From Xestospongia muta (taxonomy: Eukaryota; Porifera; Demospongiae; Haplosclerida; Petrosiidae): a stretch of 64,000 nucleotides of DNA. Made by a program: the position numbers and the translations under genes. The number at the start of each line of letters is the position of its first letter. Position 1 is the stretch's first letter. The notes beneath the pieces were generated by a model. It was given only the letters and a program-made list of their open reading frames with translations, had not been told where the DNA came from and did no database searches. This document shows, one piece after another, positions 11,870-22,015 of the stretch. The DNA lies in NCBI GenBank assembly GCA_963693285.1, contig OY848926.1:501001-565000 (forward strand). Direction: 5' to 3'.

Positions 11870-14800
11870 CCCTCCAGATGCTGTTCAAAGATGTTTAGAA
11901 GCCAGAAACAATGACATACTTCTTCATGAATCATCTCAATTCTCTCTTTCCTTTTCACGATTTTTTTTCAGACAAAGATGTCCTTGTCAATTATGGTTAC
12001 TTTGGTTTGATTTCCGATGGTCATTCCTTGGATTTGAAGGCCCAGATGTTATATGCTATGCTAACAGGAGATTTGGGATCAGTGGTATCTGTTGTTATGA
12101 TAGGTAAGATTTGAGTGATGTCTTTTAACAAGAATTGCTTCTAAATCAATTATATTATATTATGTTTTTCATTTTTACAGGACATTTGGTTTTATCATCA
12201 ATGAAGGACCTTCTGCTAGTAGAGTTACATTATATAGTCCATTCTTTTCTCCAAACCTATACAATCAATTTGACTTAGCATTTAGAAATGTCTGCTGTAT
12301 TGATAGTCCTCTGTGTGATGTCTATCAGAATCGTCGACCCAACCTCTTCTGTTATTTCTTTTTTCCTTTCTTTTTCAGTAAGTTTTCTAAGTTGTGTTTG
12401 TCAATTGTATATATTTCAACTATAATTTATGAGGAGGTGTGGTCTGTTGTCAATACAACATTAAGGATTTAGTTATATTTTCCCGTTACTTTGCAGGTTG
12501 GAATTTTGGTGATCCACATATTACAACACTTGATGGACGTACTTATACTTTTAATGGACTTGGAGAATATGTGATGACTCGTATTACGGACGAGTTTGAG
12601 CTACAGGCTAGGACAGCAGTGGCCTCTGATAACACAACAGCTACTATTTTCTCTGCTGTTGCAATAGGTGGTAATGGTGCTAGTGAATTAAAAGAAATAG
12701 TTCAGGTTTGTGTATAAATGTTGACTCCGCCCTTACTACTATATTTTTCTTGTATTAACAGGTTGAAAAGTACAGTAATGTTAGTATGACTGTTTTAGTC
12801 AATGGTACAAACATCATGTCTAATCTCTCATCTGTTGATGATATAGTTCAATATGATACAGTGACATTAGTACGAAGAACTCAGGACACAATTACAGCAA
12901 CATTCTCAAATAATGTAGTTGTTAATGTGACCTTAAGAGTTGGTGTATTATCGTTTGTGGTTCTGATTCCACAAGATATACTCAATGGCTCAGATATTAG
13001 AGGTCTATTTGGTAACAGTGATGGAAACAGAACAAATGAATTTGTTTATCGCAATGGAACTATGTTACCAGATGATAGCTCAGATCGTATCCTACACACA
13101 TTTGGACAATCATGTAATGGATACATGAATGAATGGATGGATTGATGAATGGATGGATAGATGGATGGATGATAACAATAGATTGTCATAATAATATAAG
13201 TTAAGAAATGTTTTCATCATAGGGCAAATTACAGAAGATGAGAGCTTGTTTACTTATCCAAATGGACAGGGTGTGGCTAATTTCTCAGATCCAAATCATG
13301 AACCTCAATTCCTTGATGAACTAGATAACAAGACACGTCAAGAAGCAGAGGCTGTATGTGGAGGTTCAGAAAATATACAATGTATTTTCGATTTCAGTCA
13401 AACTGGTAACAGAGAATTAGCTCTAGACACTCAGATGACATTAAACACAAGTGAAGAAAATCAAAGAATAGCTGGTAATTTAACTAGTTTGAAATTATTT
13501 TATATTGAAATGAAAATATTCTTTTTCTAATAGATAATACTGCTCCTCGTATTGAAGCATCAGAACAATTTATAGTAACAGTTAACGAGACATCCATGTA
13601 TGTTATGAACATAACAGATCCTGGAGATACAATTAATGTCACAGTGAATGGTAATCTACCAGCTGGATACACTTTAAATTCTACAGAATCGATTTATACA
13701 TTAACTTTCACTATAACATCAATAATGGAAGACTTGATGTTTACTGTTGTAGCTAGAGATCCAATGGGAGCTTCTTCTGCAATTCAGCCACAGGTAATAT
13801 TAATTGTGTTACAGTTTGTCATTATTTTGCATCCTAAAGGTAAGAATATGTGGCTGTATAAATGGAGGGAACTGTACTATTGAGGGTGTAGTGAATACAT
13901 CTAGTAATCCACTTATATTTCTCTGTGATTGTACTGAAGGTAGTATGAAAATACTTCGTTGTATATTGTAATTATGTCTTTATTAGCTTATGATGGTGAC
14001 TTTTGTCAAAATGATGCTGATGGATGTAGGGAGATTGAATGTTTTAACAATTCTCAATGTACAGACAACATTGCTCCAGATGTCGGGGGAACGTGTCCTC
14101 CTTGTCCATCAGGGTTTACAGGAAATGGCACAATATGTGCTGGTATGTTTTGTTATAATAAAAGATATACAAATAATTTTTTTGTAAAGATGTTGATGAA
14201 TGTGCCGATATGACTCTGGCTAGTACATGTTCTCAGAATTGTGTCAACACTTATGGCAGTTTTGAATGTCAATGTAACTCAGGTTTTGAGTTGGCTGCTG
14301 ATGGTCGTACATGTAATGGTAAGAGATTTAATAAGTTTTTGGTCTTGGCTGGTATGACTTCTGTCTGCAGTCTGAAATTATCTCTTCTCATATTTTCCCT
14401 ATTTTCAGATGTCAACGAGTGTACAAGATTTCTCCACAACTGTACACAAATATGTATTAACACTATTGGCTCTTTTAACTGCTCCTGTCAAAATGGGTTT
14501 AATTTACAAAATGATTCACGAAGTTGTGTAGGTAAGAAGGCTTTTCTTTCTTTTGAGAAGTTGCTTGAAATTAATTTTACATATTGTCTTTCATTAATTC
14601 CAATTTAAATCAAATCTAATTTGTTTTCAGTTGATCCTAACAGAATGTGTTCACTTGACAATGACTGTGAACAGTTATGTGTACTAAACATATCAAGTCC
14701 TGTTGGTAGTGGTGATACCGATATGACTCCAATGGAGATATGCTCATGTAGGAGTGGCTTTAACTTAATTGAGATGACAAATTGTTCAGGTAAGGAATGG

Positions 14801-16822
14801 AATTTGAGAGGTTAATCTAGTAAAGAAATGATTAATAAAATCTTTTTTTTACAGATATCAATGAGTGTAATTCGACTAATAATCCTTGTCAACAGGGCTG
14901 TAAAAATACTGATGGTAGCTTTATTTGTGAATGCAATGCCGGGTATACTCTTGATTCAAATGGAGTGACATGTAATGGTCAGTTTATATGCTGCTACTGG
15001 TGTCTATATCAATTTAATGCATGTTTTTTACAGACATTGATGAGTGTGTTGATGCATTTATGAATGGACAATCACTGTGTCCTGGTAACCAGGTGTGTCA
15101 AAATATTCCGGGTAATTTTACATGTAGGTGTGAAGAAGGAACAGTTCTTCAAGGCATAATGTGTGTAGGTATGTAATACTACTAGTGGCGGTTACACAAC
15201 AAAAATGTAATTGTATTCTTTCTTTCCAGTCATAACATCTTCTCCTACACCTACACCGACAAGCTCAATAACCAGTATGACCCCATCGCCATCACTGTCA
15301 CCATCACCATCACCATCACCAAGTTACACCGATACTGAACTCAACAATGGAGTTATTATGACACTTATGAATATTACAGTTGCTATGGTAATAATTATTA
15401 AAGTTATCAAATAGATATTATTTTTTTGTTTAGTTTAACAGTAGACGTGAGGCATTTAAAAATGTTACAGCTGAAGCACTTAACAGATATTGTCAGACAA
15501 TGTCATGTTCTACTGTACAAAATAATAGAATGTCTGCTAAAAAGAGAGCCATCTCTGATAATTTACAGCAATTGATAAAAAGGTCAGTATACCATCTTGC
15601 ATATAAGAATGTTCTTGATGTTTCAATGTTTTAAATTTTGGGAATGAAATTCTGAAATTCCTGTATCAATACCACTAACATTTACTGTAGTTGCTACAAC
15701 TTGCATTAATTATACTGTCTTTCCCATTGTTAGACAATCGAGTTCTATAACAATTGAACCTGATGACATCATTATTACTAATGTTCGGGAGGTGTCCAAT
15801 GGAATAGAAGTAACATTCCATGTTAGAGGAGGACAAAATAGAGTTATCACTGGAGCAGCTGTTCGAGCAGCTTTACAGGTAGAGCCACTAGGAGACATAC
15901 ATTCTTTCTATGTCATTTTGACTACTTTTTTAGCAAGCAATGCAAGATGGAACTTATAGCATGGCTGGTTTTACTGTTGGCGATATTATTTTAGTTGTAA
16001 CACCGAGTACTACACCTACACCTACTGAAAGTGACAAAGGTCTTTCACCAGGTGCTATTGCTGGAATTGTTATCGGTTCTGTCATTTTTGTTCTTCTGAT
16101 TGTTGTCCTCATTATTATACTGGTCTTTATTATATGGTAAGACTTTAATACTGTATTATCTGTAACACTATTGCTCATGATTATAGTAAATGCTCTCGTA
16201 TTTTGCATCCATTTATATGTGTCCATGCTGTCATATTGATTGGTGTCTTTTTTTAGTAAAGTATGTTCAAAATCAGGAAGATATGCGTTTGTTGAAAAAG
16301 GCATCAAAAACGATGATGATTTTACTGTTGAAAATGTCTATTATGAACCGCGAGCTCCCAGTCCTGAAGGTAATATTTAAGGTGTTAGTATACACAACCA
16401 AGAGGGTTATGTAGTGCTGATAGAGTGTGTTATGATGTATTTCAAACAATCCCAAATATTATTACTTCATGGGATACTGTATTTAAGGTGTAGATTGGGT
16501 ACTTGTGATGTGATATCATAGCACAGTGTTGTCTGGATATGATGTATCATTCCATAAAGTAAACAAATAATGATGGACTCATGTTGTCATATGTAACATT
16601 ATTATGTTTTCAAAATTTAAACCATTTACATTGGAGTTTTGAAATAACTCAATTCTCTTCTCTTTAGGGTCTGTACACAGTATGAAACTGACATTTGTGC
16701 AAAACAGTAGTGGAGATGAAGATGATGACGATGACAATGAACCTGAAGGCAAAAAAGAGACTCAGTCTCAAGAAAAGTTGGAAAAGGGTCAACTTGAGGA
16801 AAGCGAGGAGACTCATCTCTAA
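4760..16822 (+). CDS. Giant single-pass membrane mucin: SRCR-like / PTS / SEA-like / NIDO-AMOP-VWD-EGF / TM
   Basis: My 36-exon model joins in phase from ATG 4760 to TAA 16822, about 2,799 aa. Exons: 4760-4823, 4949-5149, 5214-5372, 5433-5630, 5766-5921, 6227-6424, 6636-6815, 6859-7239, 7295-7480, 7539-7733, 7776-9127, 9179-9321, 9506-9650, 9706-10584, 10640-10778, 11062-11279, 11370-11631, 11878-12103, 12181-12377, 12497-12705, 12762-13113, 13223-13474, 13534-13793, 13840-13939, 13987-14142, 14190-14318, 14409-14531, 14631-14789, 14855-14977, 15034-15168, 15230-15387, 15434-15582, 15734-15878, 15934-16136, 16257-16369, 16668-16822. Order: signal peptide; Cys-rich SRCR-like modules (to aa 640); 12-aa array (640-1040); SEA-like copy 1 (1070-1205); 16-aa array (1215-1430); NIDO (1465-1690); AMOP (1690-1830); VWD with GDPH; an Ig-like module; EGFs (about 2185-2490); SEA-like copy 2; TM (about 2684-2710); acidic tail. 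NIDO-AMOP-VWD-EGF recalls MUC4. SEA naming is tentative. Confidence 0.85.
4838..4911. repeat. (TC)n(TA)n microsatellite in mucin intron 1
   Basis: An uninterrupted TC run followed directly by a TA run in the first coding intron of the mucin gene, about 40 bp upstream of the exon 2 acceptor at 4949. It opens frames through the intron that are not coding. Confidence 0.95.
7890..8940 (+). repeat. 36-bp coding tandem array (12-aa [12 protein letters not shown] unit)
   Basis: About 29 in-frame copies of a 36-bp unit inside mucin exon 11, encoding variants of [12 protein letters not shown]. Each unit has Thr and Ser for O-glycosylation plus two acidic residues. A higher-order repeat is visible: a six-unit block of 216 bp, recognisable by the consecutive [17 protein letters not shown] and MLVE variants, occurs twice in a row at about 8474-8690 and 8690-8905. 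This points to unequal exchange of multi-unit blocks. All copies keep frame. Confidence 0.93.
9000..9790 (+). repeat. Internal segmental duplication, copy 1 (SEA-like cassette, exons plus introns)
   Basis: This stretch matches 15240-16030 almost base for base, through PTS linker, exons 11-14 of the mucin and the introns between them. Shared landmarks: tctcctacacctacaccgac, the tgtttag acceptor before TTTAACAG, intron text ttcttgatgtttcaatg, and the shared end encoding [15 protein letters not shown]. Copy 1 has an extra 25 bp or so in the long intron. The encoded end (VVSIILVV) leads into the 16-aa array here instead of the membrane span. Confidence 0.92.
9798..10440 (+). repeat. 48-bp coding tandem array (16-aa [16 protein letters not shown] unit)
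   Basis: About 13 in-frame copies of a 48-bp unit within mucin exon 14, encoding [16 protein letters not shown] with E/A, T/L and E/V variants. A three-unit higher-order period (144 bp) is visible because the EVSE, EESE plus TLTL, and EESA variants recur in the same order three times. It sits between SEA-like copy 1 and the NIDO domain and is typical mucin PTS sequence with regularly spaced acidic pairs. Confidence 0.93.
15240..16030 (+). repeat. Internal segmental duplication, copy 2 (SEA-like cassette next to the TM)
   Basis: Partner of 9000-9790. It encodes the membrane-proximal SEA-like module: [45 protein letters not shown] and [11 protein letters not shown]. After the shared end it continues into the juxtamembrane segment and the hydrophobic span. 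Introns are retained and very similar to copy 1, so the duplication was at DNA level and is young relative to the rest of the gene. Confidence 0.92.
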
Positions 16823-17210
16823 CTGACCAAACATGAATGGCAATTTTAGTTTTAATCTCAATTTACGCAATATTTTATGTAAATTATAATAGGCCTTAAT
16901 TTTTTTTCATTTTCTAATTTTCCAATAATATGCAGTGTTGTAGTTTTTTTTTTAATACTCTATCATAAACAACAAATACAATGATCATCTTTGATACTGT
17001 CATGTGCATCCTGAATTATTTTAAATCTCATCCGCAATATATGTTTTAATGATTACTTTAGATGTTGATCAAAATTAATCAAGATTTAAAATTAAACAAT
17101 CATTACAAACTTTATAAAAGTACAGGAAGTAATTAGGAGAGAGAATAATTTAATGAAATTATTATTGTAAGGTGCATTGTCTTTTATTAGTTCTGAATTG
17201 CCATCATTAA
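16823..17210. other. Intergenic region between convergent mucin and Sec14-domain genes
   Basis: About 390 bp of AT-rich sequence holding the 3' ends of the mucin (+) and the Sec14-domain gene (-). I see only poly-T/poly-A runs and several TTTAAA/ATTAAA-like words, and no coding or RNA gene. Confidence 0.7.
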
Positions 17211-18274
17211 TCATAGTGGTGATTGGACTGAATTAAGTAATGGTACAGTCTCGTCTGTTAAATTGGTGTTGCTATTTCCCTTGGGAAGAGCTGAGAAAAA
17301 CTTGAAGAAAGTCTTCTAATGAAAATAAGACAAATATATTAATCATTGAAACAGCAAATAAACTATCATACCATTCTATAGGTTCTCTGGTTTTGTCCAA
17401 AGTTGTCACTACTAAACAAATGCTGACATCCAATATGCTTGAGATGACGGCTTTTTATAAAATTTGTCTAGTATAAAAGAGAGGTGTTTTTGTCATATGA
17501 CAGCTAGCTAGTACATTGTAATGTAGGATGATGTACTTATAAACCAATTTAACAAGGTCATTTCTATACCATGCATGGTATGCAATCTATTACTGTTAGG
17601 ACATATAAAGATGTACTTACAGTGATGGGTAGACTTGTCTTCTGTAGCCATAATAGGAGTCTTGCCTTGGTATAGTGTGGTTGAACAATATATACAACAT
17701 AAACTCTGTCTTTAAGACATTGCTGGACAATTCTAATAGTCATTTTAATATCTCTAAGCTTTTGCTTCGATCCATCTATTACCACAGAAAACCTCTTTCC
17801 AATACTATAGTAAACAAAATGTACATATGTCATATACCATTATATAAGTGAGGATATACATACCTAGATTGTTGTATCCAATGTTCTACAGGCAATAATT
17901 TTTTCAAAGACTTTTCCAATATTTTCCAATAGGTTTCAGTATGACATTGCCCATTGCTATATGGTGCTGGAATGACAACTAGTGGATAACCATCTCCATC
18001 TCTAGTACCTATATTAGTAATATATAATTGTTTTATTATACATCAAATAGAATGCACTGACCACTAAGAAATGCCACGGTGTTTTCGCCTTGATTGTTTT
18101 CATAAAAATGACTGATGTCAAATTTTTTCTTATTCAGCTGATCATCCACTGTTCAGGGAAAAAAGAAATCACTCAAATGAGTCTAGCGGTGTGACTTATT
18201 GGAGCAATTGACCACACAACACTGACTGGCTCACCTTTAATAAATTGAGATTCAAAAACAAAGTGTCCATTCAT
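17211..18274 (-). CDS. Single Sec14/CRAL-TRIO domain protein, SESTD1/TRIO type
   Basis: Six phase-consistent exons: 18235-18274, 18062-18148, 17864-18008, 17621-17804, 17372-17467 and 17211-17315, giving 218 aa. Recognisable family stretches are DGDGYPLVVIPAP, GKRFSVVIDGSKQKLRD, RVYVVYIVQPHYTKARLLL and LFSSDNFGQ, which follow the same order as the N-terminal Sec14 lobe of SESTD1 and the TRIO/kalirin proteins (core IVDG...L...V..VKP...L..DFGG). These domains bind phospholipids. Here the protein is nearly all one domain: no spectrin repeats or RhoGEF region follow, and the C-terminus is a short Ser/Asn-rich tail (PKGNSNTNLTDETVP). The first in-frame ATG is used; the frame is open further 5'. 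It shares a 211-bp divergent promoter with the gene at 18486. The subfamily assignment is moderate. Confidence 0.75.
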
Positions 18275-18452
18275 ATTGAAAAAATTCTTTACAACAGCAC
18301 TTTTTCTTAAGGAGACTCGGCAAACAAAGCACACTAAAATAGTTGCAGACTACGTGTCAGTGAAAGTGACAAACAGTCAGTCCTTGCGTGATGCTGCGTC
18401 TAGGATACTCGCGCCGATAAACTGAGCATGCGTAGGAGAGTTTCGCCGCACT

Positions 18453-18469
18453 ACGTTGCTAGGCAACGT
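18453..18469. promoter_or_regulatory. RFX X-box in the divergent promoter
   Basis: A perfect inverted repeat (acgttgc, tag, gcaacgt) matching the X-box consensus RYYNYY-N1-3-RRNRAC as GTTGCT-A-GGCAAC. It is 17 bp upstream of the ATG at 18486. In animals RFX factors use such sites to drive ciliary genes. The motif is seen; its use is inferred. Confidence 0.72.
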
Positions 18470-18485
18470 AAACAACTTCGATAAA

Positions 18486-19204
18486 ATGAGTACAGTAAGT
18501 AGCCTAGAGGGAGAGAGTAGAAAGCCTAAAGGCGCAGTATTGTTTACTGGTAAGTTTAATAATAATAATTTGAACAGTACATAAAATATCTCATTGACAC
18601 ATTCAATGATTTGGAGTTCAATTCATCATTACATTTCTTAGGGCCAGATGGCATTGGAGATTACAGAGTGAATGTTGAACATAAGTTCTACATTGGACAT
18701 GGGTCAATGTCCCCAGAGGCTTCAAGTGATACACAATACTTGTGTCGAGCAGCACCAGTACTAAAATACAGCACTTCAGACTATTTTATATTTGTACAAT
18801 CCTTTAGGGTATTCCTCATCCAACTGCAAGGAGTGCTAAAGTTGGAGAAGTTGGTTGGGGTGTTCCTGGTAATGTAGATCATACTCTCCTTAAATCAGGA
18901 CATCAAATAATGGTAAGAAATGGTAAAACAAATGCCAAATGTAAATTAATACTTGAAACAAAATATGATACCTACAATATATGTCTCATCTCTGCAGTTG
19001 AAAGAGTTCCGCCAAGCAGTAGAAGACCGACACACTCATGCTTATCAAAGCCCATATTATCCTCCTCCATCAACTACTTCAACATGTACAACCACTACTA
19101 TTCCTGTTGCCATAGAAACTGATCCAATAGAAACAATACAGGCAACAATGTCGCAACAACGACTGTATATTCAGAGAACGGCCTCTAAATCAGAAAGTAA
19201 GTGA
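18486..19204 (+). CDS. Small conserved protein, probable ciliary gene
   Basis: Exons by eye: 18486-18549 (MSTVSSLEGESRKP start), about 18642-18761 (GPDGIGDYRVNVEHKFYIGH), about 18809-18912 (GIPHPTARSAKVGEVGWGVP) and 18999-19204 (LKEFRQAVEDRHTHAYQSP to SKSESK), roughly 165 aa. There is no signal peptide, membrane span or known catalytic motif. The Gly/Pro/Tyr-rich short motifs (GPDGIGDYR, EVGWGVP, YYPPP) look like axonemal microtubule inner proteins; I think of SPMIP2/C4orf45 (DUF4562) but cannot confirm it. The X-box immediately upstream supports a ciliary role. The donor of exon 2 (cagcacca before gtacta) is weak, and sgtaag near 19196 could alternatively splice on instead of ending at TGA 19204. 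Confidence 0.6.
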
Positions 19205-19575
19205 TGTCCACACCAATTACTTTTATAACAATTCATTAGATAAGTCCACTACATCTATCACTACCAGTAGCGGACAAATAGAGACATAATAATCACCATT
19301 CTATACAATATGTATATATGAACATGTGCATAGTAGTATCATAAATGTTATATTTAATATGACTCCTTTAATTGATGTTAATAATTAGAATCACTAATGA
19401 AAAATCAATATTAAATAATAACAATAAGTTCATAAATTAGAATACAAACAACTAATGTGTAGTCCTAATGTTCACTACAATAGTCTAATTATAAACTAAT
19501 TATAAAGGGGCCTAAGTACTGTGCATGTACATCATTCATATGCTATTATTGTCTGCCGTATACGAAAGATAGCTT
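19205..19575. other. Intergenic region between convergent genes
   Basis: About 370 bp between the stop of the probable ciliary gene (+) and that of VDAC (-). Very AT-rich with no open frame of interest; it presumably holds both 3' UTRs and polyadenylation signals. Confidence 0.65.
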
Positions 19576-20906
19576 TTAAGGCTCAAAGTCGAGAGCTAGG
19601 CCAATTTTGTGACCTCCAGTAGAAATATTACGAGCCTCAATCAACGATGAGAGACTAAGTTTAACTCCATCACGCAAATCTTGTGAATAGCCAAGACCAA
19701 TTTGGCCATTGTGGTTGACTTTAGCCTACACATAATACCTATATATAATACCTTCTATGAGCTATGAGCATACCTTAACAACTCCACCCCCTTCTAATAG
19801 ATATTTTGTACCTACAGCAATAGATGGGTTACCAGATTGAACATTGTAAGTTGTCTGTAACCCCACTTCTGTCTTGTCACTGACCTATAAATATCATGAC
19901 AAGTAATATTGAATATAACCACACTAACTTTATGATAGACTGATGCCAAACAGTCAGCCAGATTGGTACTATAAAAAGCAAGTGTATGCATAAATAGAAT
20001 ATACAACAATGGTTGACTTACCAAGAAGAATGAACAGTAAAGTCACTACCAGTGTATCCAATCCCTATATCATTTGCTGTCATCTTTGCACTATTGATTT
20101 CATAACCTAATTGATATCCAGCATACCAACCTTTGTACCTGGAAGTTAAAAGGATAAGTATGTCCAAGAAGACTACTTGATATAACAACATGGAAACCCA
20201 CTTACATAAAAACAGTTGCTGCTTTAACAGCTGGTCCAGTCATTTGTAGGTTAACATCAGCATCAACAGTCACATACTGACGTTTATATTCTGAGGTAAA
20301 TTTCAATGATCTTTGACTGTGAGTGCATGAAAGAGAGATATATCTTTATTTGAGAGACAGAGAAATTACTTACCCACTATTGGCTGTCCAGCCACCATTC
20401 AATCCTAGCTTTAAACCCTTTACTTTAGCTGGTTCATACTTAAGTTCTGTAGACATATCAGCTCCTGTGCTCCATTCCTCAGTAAAGGTTACACCTAAAT
20501 TGAAAAGGTCAATATCAATATTGTCTTTTAGAATTGGTGTACCGTGATCTGGGAACTTAAGTTTTGTTTTCAGACTTCCAGTTGTACGACTCTTATCAAG
20601 ATCATGTGATCCATTACTTTCAAATTCCTACAAACAATAAAAAATGAATTGGCACATGCCCCCGCCCCCCCCCCCCCCGCTCCAATTAACATTACAAAAT
20701 CTTATTAGTTAGACTCACCACACCAGATTCTGTTTTGGTTTTCAAAGAAAGTTTGATCTTTGGAAAGTCTGTGTAAAAATTGTACAAGTAGTGAACACAA
20801 CAATGTAATAATGTCATTTGATATAAATCAACTTACCGAATCCTTTGTTGAAAATATCTCGTGAGGATTTTCCCAAATCTTCAAAAACAGGCGGTACATC
20901 CGTCAT
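19576..20906 (-). CDS. VDAC: Voltage-dependent anion channel (mitochondrial porin)
   Basis: A beta-barrel pore of the outer mitochondrial membrane for ATP, ADP and metabolites. Starts MTDVPPVFEDLGKSSRDIFN with the amphipathic N-terminal helix region, followed by KIKLSLKTKTESGV, the barrel strands (LKLGLNGGWTANSG, YKGWYAGYQLGYEIN, LADCLASVYHKVSDKTEVG) and the diagnostic C-terminus NHNGQIGLGYSQDLRDG... GGHKIGLALDFEP. The last exon is 19576-19725; other coding pieces lie around 19774-19884, 19930-19970, 20023-20140, 20205-20318, 20370-20628, 20719-20769 and 20837-20906. The ATG at 20904-20906 follows an acceptor 4-5 bases upstream, so a 5' UTR exon exists; a good candidate ends at donor 21433. 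Length is near the usual 283 aa. A C/G homopolymer run (about 20662-20680) lies in one intron. Confidence 0.93.
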
Positions 20907-21502
20907 TATGTCTATAATAAATATGCTACTTAATATACTACATGAGATAGTCCCTGTATCTTCTACTACTAATTACTATTACAGACTATGTACATACAAA
21001 TGGACTATTGTCAGACAACTTGTCACTACATTGTTCTCTCAATAGAGACCGAATACAAAAGCTGTAGTGACCTGAGTAAAAGTGAGAATATCTTTAAAAT
21101 GGTATGCTTTATAATCTCCAGTATTGCAAAAATATGTCCTCAATTTTAACAATCCTTTGTCAATTACTCAGATTACTGGTAGAGGAGAGGTGGTTCATGC
21201 ATTGAAAAAAAGTAACTTCTCAAAACATACACTGAGTAATACAAACACAACCAGTTATTTTATTACAAAATAAACTATTGTAGATAGTCAGTATTAATAT
21301 TCTATTTAATGCTCTACTATGTAGTATGCAAGTCTGTTAGATGTACACTGTGAAAGAAGTATCAACAGTAATCTCCTATAAGACTAATATACATCTATTG
21401 GTAGTTAGGTAGAGAAAAGAACGTTTTCTCACCAATAATTTCACTGCAGAGCTCTCCAGGCAACACTCTCCTAACTACAATGCTTAGCTAGCACTGATTT
21501 TA

Positions 21503-21514
21503 TGCGCATGCGCA
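21503..21514. promoter_or_regulatory. NRF1 (alpha-Pal) consensus site upstream of VDAC
   Basis: TGCGCATGCGCA is an exact palindromic match to YGCGCAYGCGCR. It lies a few tens of bases upstream of the inferred VDAC 5' UTR exon (which ends at 21433). NRF1 in vertebrates activates nuclear genes for mitochondrial proteins, so the location is sensible. Binding is inferred. Confidence 0.7.
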
Positions 21515-22005
21515 TTAATTATATCGGCCCTTATGATCACGTGGTATTAAGCAGTTCAATAAAATAACATTAAGTTTAAAAATATTTTAAAAGATATTCT
21601 ACAAATTATTTGATATAAATTATTGTGAATTTATCACTACTATGTAGTACTGTAAGAGATATATGTGCATTTACAAGAGTATTAGGAATTAGGGTCAGTG
21701 TGGTTTTAGATTTGTGTTCTACCTGTACAGTTACTACAATAACTATTCGTCATTAATTGTAAATAATATTAATGCATTAATGCACTGAAAATAACAGATA
21801 CAAATAGTTCAATTTCGATAATATGCTGATGGTACTGATTATATTTTCTGCTTTAAATTAGGTCATTTAAAAATTACATCTAATGATTTCTTTCTCTTAC
21901 CATTGTCCAAATGTAAATTGTAAATTGAAATCAAATACTCAAAAACATAAATAAATACAGATAAAGATCAAAGAAAAAAGTATTTTTTCTCTCCTTTCCT
22001 AAAGC

Positions 22006-22011
22006 AAAAAA
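22006..22011 (-). terminator. Pol III T-run terminator of tRNA-Ile
   Basis: Six consecutive T on the minus strand about 5 bases after the discriminator, the standard RNA polymerase III stop. Confidence 0.75.
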
Positions 22012-22015
22012 GCTA

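Larger units (their letters stand above)
20907..22015. other. VDAC 5' leader, promoter and upstream region
   Basis: Contains the inferred first intron of VDAC, a candidate noncoding exon ending at 21433 (attg before gtgaga on the minus strand), the NRF1 site and then about 500 bp of AT-rich sequence up to the tRNA. I see no coding here. Confidence 0.6.

Noticed and set aside
13795..13883. Mucin frame read straight through [16 protein letters not shown]
   Set aside because: It ends in a stop; using the 46-bp intron 13794-13839 gives [12 protein letters not shown], an EGF start in phase with the next exon.
17372..17467. Alternative frame VISSILDVSICLVVTTLDK for this Sec14 exon
   Set aside because: It meets a stop across the next junction and starts out of phase; the frame with LFSSDNFGQ fits both splice junctions and the DFGG-like family motif.
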